A stretch of 64,000 nucleotides of DNA, from contig NZ_CP075184.1 of NCBI RefSeq assembly GCF_020510705.1, forward strand, positions 806,001-870,000, written 5' to 3'. The stretch's first letter is position 1. Every line of letters starts with the position of its first letter. This DNA is from Acidovorax radicis (GTDB lineage Bacteria > Pseudomonadota > Gammaproteobacteria > Burkholderiales > Burkholderiaceae_C). A program made the translations under genes and the position numbers. The notes beneath the pieces are model-generated. The model was not told where the DNA came from. It did no database searches and worked only from the letters and a program-made list of their open reading frames with translations. Shown piece by piece: positions 45,889-54,489 of this stretch.

Positions 45889-48297
45889 TCAAGGTGTCGT
45901 GGCGGGCGGGTGTGCGGCGATAAAGGCCTTCACGGTTGCCAGATCGAGCGGCCGGGCAAAGTAAAAACCCTGGCCCATCACGCAACCCAGCGTCTGCAGT
46001 AGCTGCGCTTGTTCGACCGTCTCGATGCCTTCTGCGGTGGTCTCCATGTGCAGGCCCTGGGCCAGCGTGATCACCGACTGCACGATGGCCTCCGATTCGG
46101 GGCTGCTCTCCATGGGGGCGATGAACGAGCGGTCGATCTTGAGCCGGTCGAACGGAAAACTGCGCAGATAAGCCAATGACGAATAGCCGGTGCCGAAATC
46201 ATCCAGCGCAATGCGCACCCCGGCCTGGCGCAGCCGGTGCAGCGTGGCCATCACGTCGTCGGTGTCCTGCAAAAACACCGACTCGGTGATCTCCAGCTCC
46301 AGGCGTTTGGGGGGCAGGCCGCAGCGCTCGGTCACCTGCAAGATTTTGTCGGCCAGCTGGGCGTCGTCGAACTGGCACACCGACAGGTTGACCGAGACCA
46401 CCAGGTCGGCTGGCAGCTGGTGCGCGGCCATGCAGGCGGTCTCCAGCACCCACAACCCGATGTCCCGAATCAACCCAGCCTCTTCGGCCACGGGGATGAA
46501 CTCTGCGGGCGACACGTTGCCAAAGCGTTCACTGGTCCAGCGCAGCAGGGCCTCGACCCCCGCGATGCGGCCCGAGTCGAGCAGCCACTGCGGTTGGTAC
46601 ACCAGGTGCAACTGGCCCTGAGCCAGGGCGCTGCGCAACCCGTCTTCGAGCGCAATGCGTCGTTGGGCGCGCTGGTCCATCTCTGCCGAGAAGAACTGGG
46701 CGTGACCCCGCCCGCGCACCTTGGCCTCGTACAGCGCCAGGTCGGCGTGGTGCAGCAGGGCGTCCACATGGTTGCCGTCGCGTGGCAAAAAAGCGATGCC
46801 GATGCTGAGCTGGGGCGTGATGGAGACGCCTGCCAGATCGCAGGGCTGCTCAATGGTGCGCAGCAAGCGGTCGCAAAACACTTGCACCTCCTCGCGGGTG
46901 CTGGCGCCGTCGAGCACGATGGCGAACTCGTCGCCCCCCAGCCGGGCCACCAGGTCGCGGCCACGAATGACCTGCGCCATGCGCTGGGCCACGGCTTTGA
47001 GCAGCAGGTCGCCGTTGCCATGGCCGTATGCGTCGTTGACGCGTTTGAAGTTGTCCATGTCCAGGCACAGCAGCGCCGCAGCCCCTGCGCCCGCATCTTC
47101 CCGCGCACATTGCTGCTGCAGCCGGAGCTGAAAGTGGCGGCGATTGGCCAGCCCGGTCAGCACGTCGAAATGTGCCAGCCGGTGCCTCTCGTCTTCGGCG
47201 TGTTTCTTTTGCGTGATGTCGACACCCACGCCGCGCCAGTCCGGCAGCGTGTGGCCTAGCCGCACCACGGGTTTGGCTGTGAGCGCCCACCAACGCAGGC
47301 GGCCGTCGATGACGACCAGCACCAGCAGGTCGCGAAACGGTTGTGTGCCCTGCAGCGCCGTCTGCAGCGTTTGCAGATAGGGGGCAGGGTCTACGCCGTC
47401 GAGCACGGTGCCCGCGTGGGTACGGGCAAGCAGTGCCACCAGGCCAAGCTCAGGGTCGGTTTGACGGTCGTAGCGCAGGGCTTTGTCGAGCCGGGTCGAG
47501 GAATGCAGCAGGGCGCCGGTGTTGGACACTTCCCACAGGAAGTCGCTGGTGTTTTCTTCAAAGTCACGCAGCAGCAGGCCCACGATCTGCTCCTGGTGTG
47601 CGGCCTGCGCCTCGGCGGTCAGCCGCGAGCCATAGGAGCGGGCCACGACACGCACGGATGCAATCACTATCAGCGCATAGGCCATGAGCAGACAGAGGAG
47701 GGTCAGCATGCCCGGCTGGCTGGCCGCCTGTGCCAGCCCGATGGCCGACCCCAGGCCCAGCAGCAGCACGTAGCTGATGGCGGCCTCGGGCACGGTGACC
47801 AGCGCAAAACCGCCCGCGCAGGTCATCCCGCAGCTGATGGCCAGGATCACCATCTGGCGCTGTGGGGCAACCGATGCGAGCAGCACCGCAGGGATGGTTC
47901 CCCACAGCGCGCCCAGCATACCCGCGTGGCGTGCTGCCCGGCGGATGGCTTTGGTCGATGCCATTCGCCGGGGGGCACTGCCCCGCGCGCGCATCCATGC
48001 CCGCGTGCCCTGTGCGGCCACAAAGATCAGCGCCAGCATCCAGAGCCAGAGCCAGAGCCAGAGCCAGGGGGCGTGCGCCGCCAATTGGTAGACGAGGATG
48101 GCGCCGTTGAAGATTTTCACCGCCATTGCCAGCGGCGTCAGGCGCAGTACGGCCTGCAGTTGCTGGGCACGAAAAGTGGCGGCCAGTGGCTCGTCAGCTT
48201 CGTAGGGCGCCAGCCACTTTTGCAGGCGCGTGGATTGGAGCCTCGGGTTGCGATGTGCTGCTATGCGGTCTTGTGAATGAGGGCTCGGCCGTCGCAC
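45889..48297 (-). CDS. Membrane diguanylate cyclase/phosphodiesterase (GGDEF-EAL)
   Basis: An 802-residue c-di-GMP signalling protein. The N-terminal part has about six membrane helices, followed by a PAS-like region (about 240-370), GGDEF (RLGGDEFAIVL, near 452) and EAL (GVEALLRW, near 581). The EAL catalytic set is intact (SVNLSV, LEITES, DDFGTG, LKIDRSF, AEGIET), so it could both make and degrade c-di-GMP. The first helix contains a (Leu-Trp)4 run encoded by a 6-bp tandem repeat. It has no obvious operon partner. Confidence 0.92.
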   Translation of the reverse strand: MRRPSPHSQDRIAAHRNPRLQSTRLQKWLAPYEADEPLAATFRAQQLQAVLRLTPLAMAVKIFNGAILVYQLAAHAPWLWLWLWLWMLALIFVAAQGTRAWMRARGSAPRRMASTKAIRRAARHAGMLGALWGTIPAVLLASVAPQRQMVILAISCGMTCAGGFALVTVPEAAISYVLLLGLGSAIGLAQAASQPGMLTLLCLLMAYALIVIASVRVVARSYGSRLTAEAQAAHQEQIVGLLLRDFEENTSDFLWEVSNTGALLHSSTRLDKALRYDRQTDPELGLVALLARTHAGTVLDGVDPAPYLQTLQTALQGTQPFRDLLVLVVIDGRLRWWALTAKPVVRLGHTLPDWRGVGVDITQKKHAEDERHRLAHFDVLTGLANRRHFQLRLQQQCAREDAGAGAAALLCLDMDNFKRVNDAYGHGNGDLLLKAVAQRMAQVIRGRDLVARLGGDEFAIVLDGASTREEVQVFCDRLLRTIEQPCDLAGVSITPQLSIGIAFLPRDGNHVDALLHHADLALYEAKVRGRGHAQFFSAEMDQRAQRRIALEDGLRSALAQGQLHLVYQPQWLLDSGRIAGVEALLRWTSERFGNVSPAEFIPVAEEAGLIRDIGLWVLETACMAAHQLPADLVVSVNLSVCQFDDAQLADKILQVTERCGLPPKRLELEITESVFLQDTDDVMATLHRLRQAGVRIALDDFGTGYSSLAYLRSFPFDRLKIDRSFIAPMESSPESEAIVQSVITLAQGLHMETTAEGIETVEQAQLLQTLGCVMGQGFYFARPLDLATVKAFIAAHPPATTP
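48040..48067. repeat. In-frame 6-bp tandem repeat inside the GGDEF-EAL gene
   Basis: CCAGAG is repeated four times, followed by CCAG. On the coding strand it encodes alternating Leu and Trp within the first membrane helix; gain or loss of units would keep the frame. Confidence 0.9.
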
Positions 48298-48649
48298 CGG
48301 TCAGATCGCTCGGTGCGTCGTCATGCATCCAGAGGCGTGCAAATACAAAAAATTACTTTTAATCATTGTGCACGGTTTGGGGTGCGACCGTGAGCCGCCA
48401 GCCACGCCAGCCAGGTCGGCCACCACACCACAACGCCCCGTGCACGCCACTGCTGCGCCGCCACCCCTGGATTTTTGAATCAGCCATCGCCAAAGGCTGC
48501 GGCGACGGTAGCGACGGTGGCGACAGCGGTGAGACGGTGCGGGGGGACTCGCATGACGGCCCGTTTCTGGGCGGGGCTGCGTTCAGCCCGGCATCGGGCA
48601 TCTGCGCGTGGGCCTGGCGTTGTGGCGAGGTGCAGCACAGCGATGCTTC

Positions 48650-48718
48650 GTTTTTTATAGCTGCTTGCGCTCATGCTGTAAGCGCCAGAGGCCAATTTGG
48701 CCTTAATAGCTATTTGCC
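48650..48718. repeat. Dispersed palindromic repeat family A, copy 11
   Basis: TTTTTTATAGCTGCTTGCGC, TCATGCTG, TAAGCGCCAGAGGCCAATTT, continuing to AATAGCTATTT. Confidence 0.9.
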
Positions 48719-48729
48719 TTGATACCACG

Positions 48730-48760
48730 CCACCCGTTCGGGCTCAGCCCGAACGGGTGG
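48730..48760 (-). terminator. Perfect 14-bp hairpin, possible terminator
   Basis: CCACCCGTTCGGGC and its exact complement GCCCGAACGGGTGG with a 3-base loop (TCA). It lies about 80 bases after the acetoacetyl-CoA synthetase gene on the minus strand. It lacks a T run on either side, so factor-independent termination is uncertain. Confidence 0.5.
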
Positions 48761-48789
48761 GGAAGAGAGGCGTCTGAGGTATGTGGAAA

Positions 48790-48850
48790 ATTAGGTGTTT
48801 TTGACCTCTATCGATTGTCCATAAAGCGCTAGCAGCTATCAATTTTGTAG
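48790..48850. repeat. Dispersed palindromic repeat family A, copy 12, overlapping a gene end
   Basis: CATAAAGCGCTAGCAGCTAT and CAATTTTGTAG match the right half of family A. The last codons and stop of the acetoacetyl-CoA synthetase gene (stop at 48839-48841) lie within it. Confidence 0.7.
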
Positions 48851-50944
48851 TTCGGATGGCGCTGTGCGTGCCAGGTAGTCGTCAGCGAACTGCACAAACC
48901 AGTCGATGCTGTCGGGCTGCGCCAGTGCGTCGCGGTTGAGCACCCGCTCGGCCGGGTGGCCCAGCAGCAGCTTCTTGATGGGCAGCTCCAGCTTCTTGCC
49001 CGTGATGGTCTTGGGGATCACCGGCACCTGCAGGATCTCATCGGGCACATGGCGCACCGACAGCGCGCTGCGCAGCGCCTGGCCGATGCGCTGGCGCAGT
49101 GGCTCGTCGAGCGTGGCGCCTGCGCGCAATTGCACGAACAGCGCCAGGTACGGCGGGCGGCCCAGGTATTCCAGATCCACCACCAGGCTGTCGAGCACAT
49201 CGTCCAGCCCTTCGACCACGCGGTACAGCTCGGCCGTGCCCATGCGCACGCCCTGGCGGTTGATGGTGGCGTCCGAGCGGCCGTAGATGATGCCGCCCAC
49301 GGCCTCGGGTCGGGCCACCAGCCGCAGCCAGTCGCCCTGGCGCCACACGGGGCGCTGTTCGGCGTCGTGAAAGGTGTCGAAGTAGCTCTCTTTGTAGCGC
49401 GTGCCGTCGGCGTCGCCCCAGAAGTACAGCGGCATCGATGGGAGGGGGCGGGTGCAGACCAGCTCGCCCACTGCGTCCATCACCGGCTGGCCCGCGTCGT
49501 TCCAGGCGTGCACGCTGGCGCCCAGCGCGCGGCATTGCATCTCGCCCAGGCGCACGGGCAGCGTGGGCAGCCCCACCAGGAAGCCCCCGGCAATGTCGGT
49601 GCCGCCGGACACCACGTTGAGCCAGAAGTCGTCCTTGACCTCGCGGTAGAGCCAGCGGTAGGCCTCGGGCGACAGCGGCGATCCGGTGGAGCACACGGTG
49701 TGCAGGGCCGACAGGTCTGCCTCCTGCCGGGGCACCACACCCGCCTTCAGGCAGGCGTGGTGGATGGCGGCGCCCACGCCGAAGGTGGTCACGCGCAGGC
49801 GGCCCACCAGGCGCCACAGGTGCGCCCAGTCGGGCTCGGCGCCCGCGCCGCCTGCACCGGTGACGGAGCCGTCGTACAGCACGATGGTGGCGCCGCCCAG
49901 CAGGCCCATGACGTGCGCGTTCCAGACCATCCATGAGGTGTTGACCGCCCACAGCACGCGGTCGCCGGGGTGCAGGTCGTTGTGCAGCACCATGGTCGCC
50001 AGGCTGTTGGCCAGCACGCCGCCGTGGCCGTGCACGATGGCCTTGGGCAGGCCCGTGGTGCCGGACGAATACAGCGTCCACAGCGGATGGTCGGGCGCTA
50101 GCGCCACGGGTTGCAGCGGGGCGTTGCCCGCCACCGCCTCGGCCCAGGGCACCACGGTGCGGGCCTGCGCCTGCGCCGGGGGCGTTGCCGCCGGGTCGAG
50201 GCAGGGCACCCAGACCACATGGCTCACCGTGGGCAACTGGTCCAGAATGTCGCCCAGCGCGGCGCGGCGGTCAAACGGCCTGCCCGCGTAGCGGTAGCCG
50301 TCCACGGCGACCAGCACTTTGGGCTCGATCTGGCGGTAGCGGTCGCCCACGCTCACGGGGCCCATGTCGGGCGCGCACAGCGCCCACACCGCGCCGATGC
50401 TGGCCGCTGCGAGAAAGGCCACCACCGCTTGCGGAATGTTGGGCAGGTAGCCCACCACGCGGTCGCCCGGCTGCACGCCCAGCGCCTGCAGCGTGTGCGC
50501 CAGCGCGCCCACCTGGCGGCGCAGTTCGGGCCACGAGATATCGACCGCGCCGCCGGACTCGCCCTCGAACACGATGGCCGGTGTGTGCAGTGGCGAGTCC
50601 GGGTTTGCGTGGCGCATCACGGTGTCCACCAGGTTCAGGCGCGCGCCTTCGAACCATTGGGTGGCGGGCATGGGGTCGTCCGAACGCATGCGGCGCGGGG
50701 CCTGGGCCATGGGCACGTCGAAGAAGGCCAGCAGCGCGCTCCAGAACGCTTCGGGTTCGTCCACCGACCACTGCCACAGGGCTTCGTAGCCGCCAAAGCG
50801 CAAGCCACGCTCGCGCGCGAGCCAGCCCTCGAAGGCGGTGATGAGGGCGCGCTCGCGGCGCGCGGCGCTGGGCTGCCAGAGCAGGGTGTCCGGGGTTTCG
50901 ACAGGGGGCGAGGCTGTCAGGGGCAAGGCTGTCGGGGTGGTCAT
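48839..50944 (-). CDS. Acetoacetate-CoA ligase (acetoacetyl-CoA synthetase)
   Basis: A 701-residue acyl-adenylate-forming enzyme activating acetoacetate to acetoacetyl-CoA, used in ketone-body or polyhydroxybutyrate metabolism. Adenylation motifs are seen in LYSSGTTGLPKAIVHGHGG, VWALCAPDMG, GGTDIAGGF and the C-terminal catalytic Lys in ITGKKLELPIKKLL. The ATG at 50944 is preferred over one 16 codons upstream. The final residues (ELQN) are encoded by repeat A. It lies 25 bases after the Bug receptor gene and is likely cotranscribed with it. Confidence 0.92.
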   Translation of the reverse strand: MTTPTALPLTASPPVETPDTLLWQPSAARRERALITAFEGWLARERGLRFGGYEALWQWSVDEPEAFWSALLAFFDVPMAQAPRRMRSDDPMPATQWFEGARLNLVDTVMRHANPDSPLHTPAIVFEGESGGAVDISWPELRRQVGALAHTLQALGVQPGDRVVGYLPNIPQAVVAFLAAASIGAVWALCAPDMGPVSVGDRYRQIEPKVLVAVDGYRYAGRPFDRRAALGDILDQLPTVSHVVWVPCLDPAATPPAQAQARTVVPWAEAVAGNAPLQPVALAPDHPLWTLYSSGTTGLPKAIVHGHGGVLANSLATMVLHNDLHPGDRVLWAVNTSWMVWNAHVMGLLGGATIVLYDGSVTGAGGAGAEPDWAHLWRLVGRLRVTTFGVGAAIHHACLKAGVVPRQEADLSALHTVCSTGSPLSPEAYRWLYREVKDDFWLNVVSGGTDIAGGFLVGLPTLPVRLGEMQCRALGASVHAWNDAGQPVMDAVGELVCTRPLPSMPLYFWGDADGTRYKESYFDTFHDAEQRPVWRQGDWLRLVARPEAVGGIIYGRSDATINRQGVRMGTAELYRVVEGLDDVLDSLVVDLEYLGRPPYLALFVQLRAGATLDEPLRQRIGQALRSALSVRHVPDEILQVPVIPKTITGKKLELPIKKLLLGHPAERVLNRDALAQPDSIDWFVQFADDYLARTAPSELQN

Positions 50945-50969
50945 GAAACGGTTCTTTCGCCTTCTCTTC

Positions 50970-51953
50970 TCAGGTGTCCGCCGTGAAGCCAATGCTTTTG
51001 ACGTGCCCCCGCCACTGCTCGGCCTCGGCGCGCAGCCGTGTGACCAGTTCTTGTGACGTGGACGAGCGCGCCGTCATGCCGAATTCCGCCAGGCCGCGCA
51101 CGAAGTCCGGCTGGGCCACGGCAGCGCGCACGGCCTCGGCAACGCGCTGCACGGTGGCTGCAGGTGTGCGCGCGGGCACAAACACACCGAACCATTCGGT
51201 CATGTCCAGCGCAAAGCCCTGCTCGCGGTAGGTGGGCAGGTCGGGTGCGAAGGCGCTGCGTTCGGTGCCCGAGACGGCCAGCAGGCGCAGGCGGCCGGAT
51301 TTGAGGTGCGGCAGGTAGCTGCCCAGCACCGTCGAATACGCCGGTATCTGGCCGCCCATCAGGTCCTGCAGCCCCGGCGCATCGCCCCGGTAGGCAATGT
51401 GGGTGAAGTCGATGCCTGCCATCTTGCCCAGCACGCTGCCCACCAGGTGCGGCGTGGAGCCCGAAGCTGGCGAGCCGAAGCTGACCTTGCCCGGGTTGGC
51501 CTTGGCCCAGGCAACAAAGTCCTGCAGTGTGCGCACGCTGTCGGGCACGGCCGACCCTACGGCCAGCGCAAACGGGAAGGTGCAGACCATGGACACGGGT
51601 GCCACGTCCTCCAGCGCGTAGGGCAGCTTGCGATAGGTGTAGGGGTACACGGTAAACGGGGAGGGCGGCGACAGCAGCAGCGTGGTGCCGTCAGGCACGG
51701 CGTCCTTGAGGGTGCTCACGGCAATCTGGGTGCCCGCGCCGGGCTTGTTCTCCACGAGCACGTTGGCGGCGTAGGTGCCGCGCAGTTTCTCGGCCAGGCG
51801 CCGGGCCACGTTGTCGGTGCTGCCCCCGGGCGGAAAGCCCACCAGCAGGCGAGCCAGGTCAGGCTGCTGCTGCGCGCGTGCGGCAGGGACGATGCCCGTG
51901 CCCAGCGCGGCCAGGCTGGAGAGTTGGACAGCGAACTGTCGGCGGGTTGTCAT
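50970..51953 (-). CDS. Bug-family periplasmic solute-binding protein (TctC-like)
   Basis: A 327-residue periplasmic receptor of the Bordetella uptake gene family, greatly expanded in Burkholderiales. The N-terminus MTTRRQFAVQLSSLAALG has a twin-arginine-like motif (TRRQF) before the hydrophobic stretch, suggesting Tat export. VGFPPGGSTDNVARRLAEKL and VLVENKPGAGTQIA are family signatures. A good ribosome-binding site precedes the ATG at 51953. No TctAB membrane genes are nearby. Placement next to acetoacetyl-CoA synthetase hints at an organic-acid ligand; this is inference. Confidence 0.88.
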   Translation of the reverse strand: MTTRRQFAVQLSSLAALGTGIVPAARAQQQPDLARLLVGFPPGGSTDNVARRLAEKLRGTYAANVLVENKPGAGTQIAVSTLKDAVPDGTTLLLSPPSPFTVYPYTYRKLPYALEDVAPVSMVCTFPFALAVGSAVPDSVRTLQDFVAWAKANPGKVSFGSPASGSTPHLVGSVLGKMAGIDFTHIAYRGDAPGLQDLMGGQIPAYSTVLGSYLPHLKSGRLRLLAVSGTERSAFAPDLPTYREQGFALDMTEWFGVFVPARTPAATVQRVAEAVRAAVAQPDFVRGLAEFGMTARSSTSQELVTRLRAEAEQWRGHVKSIGFTADT

Positions 51954-52125
51954 GTGTTGTCTCCTGATTTTTTGGTGTGCCACCGATGGGGTGCGGTGCG
52001 ACTGTGCCGCAACGGCGCATGGGCTGCTTTCCAATTCCTGCGGTGGGTATCGCAAAGCTGCGGACCTAGGGGAAAACCTGGGCGTCGCGCGGCGGGGTGA
52101 TGCCAGTTCAGGGCGACGGGGTGCG

Positions 52126-53049
52126 CTACGAGCGACGGTAGTCCGAAGGCGTAACGCCCCAGTGGCGGCGAAAGGCGTGGCTGAAGTGGGCCGCCGAGGG
52201 ATGACCGGTGAGCAAGGCGATTTCCAGCAGGGGCTTGCGCGAATCGCGCACCAGCCGTGCGGCCAGCTCCATGCGCTGAAAGTGCACCCAGGCATGGGGC
52301 GTGGCGCCAAACGACACCTTGAAAGCGCGCGCAAAGTGAAAGGGGCTGAGCCCAGCGATGTCGGCCAGGCGGGCCACCGGCCAGGGTTCGTGCAGGCCGG
52401 CCATCACGGCCTCGGTCAGCTGGCGCATCTGGCGCGAGGTGAGTGTGGCGCCGGTGCGCGGGCGCTCGCTGCGCAGTGCGTAGTTTTCGACGAGGTGGAT
52501 GGCAATGCCCATCGCGATGTGTTCGCCAAATGCGGGTTGCAGCGAGGCGTTGTTGTCCAGCGACGCGAGCAGCAGGTCGGCAAAGGCTGCGAGCACCGGG
52601 TCCTTGCGGCCAAAACACTGGCCCAGCGCCACGTCCTCGCCTGCGGCACGCTGCAGCCAGGCGGGGGCCAGGTCGATGTGGATGTTGTCGCGCACGGCCG
52701 AGCTGCGCCAGAAGCTCGGGGTGTCGCCGGGCAGGATCACCGCTTCGCCACGCTGCCAGAGCCTCTCGCCCACCAGGTCTCCGTGGCGTTGCAGCAGCTG
52801 CGTGGGGTTGCCCCGGCGCACCAGAATCACGCAGTTGCTGTGGGCGGGCACGTACAGGTCGCCCACGGGGCCCACCTGGTGCCACACCGCCAGCCCCTGC
52901 CATGGGCGCCCGGCGCTGGAGCGGTGAACGTGGTCCGGCAGCGCCTGCCAGGGGTGGTCCAGGCGCTTGTCGGCCAGCGCCTGCCAGTGCGCCAGGTCGA
53001 AACCTTCGATGGACGGTGGCGTGTGGCGGGCGGGGATGGGCAGCGTCAT
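52126..53049 (-). CDS. AraC-family transcriptional regulator
   Basis: A 307-residue regulator with an N-terminal cupin-like sensor and a C-terminal double helix-turn-helix (LADIAGLSPFHFARAFKVSF and IALLTGHPSAAHFSHAFRRH, then WGVTPSDYR). It is upstream of the Bug receptor and acetoacetyl-CoA synthetase on the same strand, and divergent from cobW. It is a candidate regulator of those metabolic genes. The ligand is unknown. Confidence 0.9.
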   Translation of the reverse strand: MTLPIPARHTPPSIEGFDLAHWQALADKRLDHPWQALPDHVHRSSAGRPWQGLAVWHQVGPVGDLYVPAHSNCVILVRRGNPTQLLQRHGDLVGERLWQRGEAVILPGDTPSFWRSSAVRDNIHIDLAPAWLQRAAGEDVALGQCFGRKDPVLAAFADLLLASLDNNASLQPAFGEHIAMGIAIHLVENYALRSERPRTGATLTSRQMRQLTEAVMAGLHEPWPVARLADIAGLSPFHFARAFKVSFGATPHAWVHFQRMELAARLVRDSRKPLLEIALLTGHPSAAHFSHAFRRHWGVTPSDYRRS

Positions 53050-53238
53050 GGTGGAGGAGGGCCAAAAGACGCCTCAAGGGGCCTATCGTAGAGTGTTCCG
53101 GCACACGGCTCCCCCGTGTTTCCCAGGGCGCCCGTGCGCAGGCGGGGCTTGATTCAGCCGCTAAACTCCCCACCTTTGCGGCTCCGGCCCGGGCTGTCTG
53201 GCCTGCGGCGCCCTTTGCAATCCACAAGGCCTTCTTCC

Positions 53239-54309
53239 ATGTCCCTCATCCCCGTCACCATCCTCACCGGCTTTCTGGGCGCAGGCAAAACCACTTTGCT
53301 CAAGCGCCTGCTGAGCGAAGCCCATGGCCAGAAGATCGCCGTGATCGAGAACGAGTTTGGCGAAGAGAACATCGACAACGACATCCTCGTGACCGAGTCC
53401 AAGGAGCAGATCGTGCAGATGAGCAATGGCTGCATCTGCTGCACCATTCGCGAAGACCTGCGCGAGACGCTGCAACTTCTGGCGGCCAAAAAGCGCAAGG
53501 GCCTGCTTGATTTCGAGCGCATCGTGATCGAGACCACCGGCGTGGCCGACCCAGGCCCGGTGGCGCAGACCTTCTTCATGGATGAGGAAATCGCCGAAAC
53601 GTATCTGATCGACTCCATCATCACGCTGGTCGATGCCAAGCATGCGCCGCAGCAGCTCAACGACCGCCAGGAGGCGCGTCGCCAGGTGGGGTTTGCGGAC
53701 CAAATCTTCCTGTCCAAGACCGACCTGGTGTCCAAGGACGAGACCGACGCGCTGATCCATCGCCTGAAGCACATGAATCCGCGCGCGCCCATCAAGGCGG
53801 TGCATTTTGGCGAGGTGCCCCTCAAGGAAGTGCTGGACCTGCGGGGCTTCAACCTCAATGCCAAGCTGGACATCGACCCGGACTTCCTCAAGGAAGAGGA
53901 CGAGCACGACCACGGTCATGAGCATGACCACCACGATCATGCGGACGGCGAGCATTGCGACCACCCGTCCCACAAGCACGGCGATGGCCATGGGCACCAC
54001 CATCACCATGACGACGACGTGAAGAGCTTTGTCTACCGCTCGGACCGCCCCTTTGACCCTGCCAAGCTGGAGGATTTTCTGGGTGCCATCGTCAACATCT
54101 ACGGCCCCCGCATGCTGCGCTACAAGGGCGTGCTGAACATGAAAGGCACCGAGCGCAAGGTGATCTTCCAGGGCGTGCACCAGCTCATGGGCAGCGACCT
54201 GGGCCCTCAGTGGGCCGAAGGGGAAGCGCGCACCAGCAAGATGGTTTTTATCGGTATCGACCTACCCAAGGATATCTTCCTGCAAGGCCTTGAGCAAAGC
54301 CTGGTGTGA
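53239..54309 (+). CDS. CobW/COG0523-family GTPase, putative zinc metallochaperone
   Basis: A 356-residue P-loop GTPase. The Walker A motif is GFLGAGKT (residues 11-18). The metal-binding motif NGCICC (C65, C67, C68) and ETTGVADPGP follow. A His/Asp-rich stretch of about 45 residues (near 228-265, including HKHGDGHGHHHHH) precedes the C-terminal CobW domain. Such proteins deliver zinc or other metals to client enzymes. The start at 53239 gives MSLIPVTILTGFLGAGKT. It lies just upstream of dksA. No Zur-type operator was recognised in 53050-53238. Confidence 0.9.
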   Translation: MSLIPVTILTGFLGAGKTTLLKRLLSEAHGQKIAVIENEFGEENIDNDILVTESKEQIVQMSNGCICCTIREDLRETLQLLAAKKRKGLLDFERIVIETTGVADPGPVAQTFFMDEEIAETYLIDSIITLVDAKHAPQQLNDRQEARRQVGFADQIFLSKTDLVSKDETDALIHRLKHMNPRAPIKAVHFGEVPLKEVLDLRGFNLNAKLDIDPDFLKEEDEHDHGHEHDHHDHADGEHCDHPSHKHGDGHGHHHHHDDDVKSFVYRSDRPFDPAKLEDFLGAIVNIYGPRMLRYKGVLNMKGTERKVIFQGVHQLMGSDLGPQWAEGEARTSKMVFIGIDLPKDIFLQGLEQSLV

Positions 54310-54489
54310 CATTCGCTGGCGTATTGCCGGCTGCGGCGCGTCGAGGGGTTTGTGTTGTATCTGCAACGTTTTCGTTTGCACCCGCCGAGGTCGATACAAT
54401 CGCGCCCCGGTAAAACCCCGGAAGGCTTGCCACCCGCCCTTGGCTGTGAAAACAGCTGGGGCCTGCCCGTATTGCGAGGAGACCAGGAA

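Larger units (their letters stand above)
48298..48838. other. Long intergenic region with two repeat-A copies and a perfect hairpin
   Basis: A 541-base stretch with no convincing gene. It should carry the GGDEF-EAL promoter (minus strand) near 48300-48370, where an AT-richer patch occurs. It contains repeat A at 48650-48718 and 48790-48850 and the 14-bp hairpin at 48730-48760. Confidence 0.7.

Noticed and set aside
48366-48722. A 118-residue open frame in the gap after the GGDEF-EAL gene
   Set aside because: No ribosome-binding site, low-complexity composition, and its end runs through a repeat-A copy.
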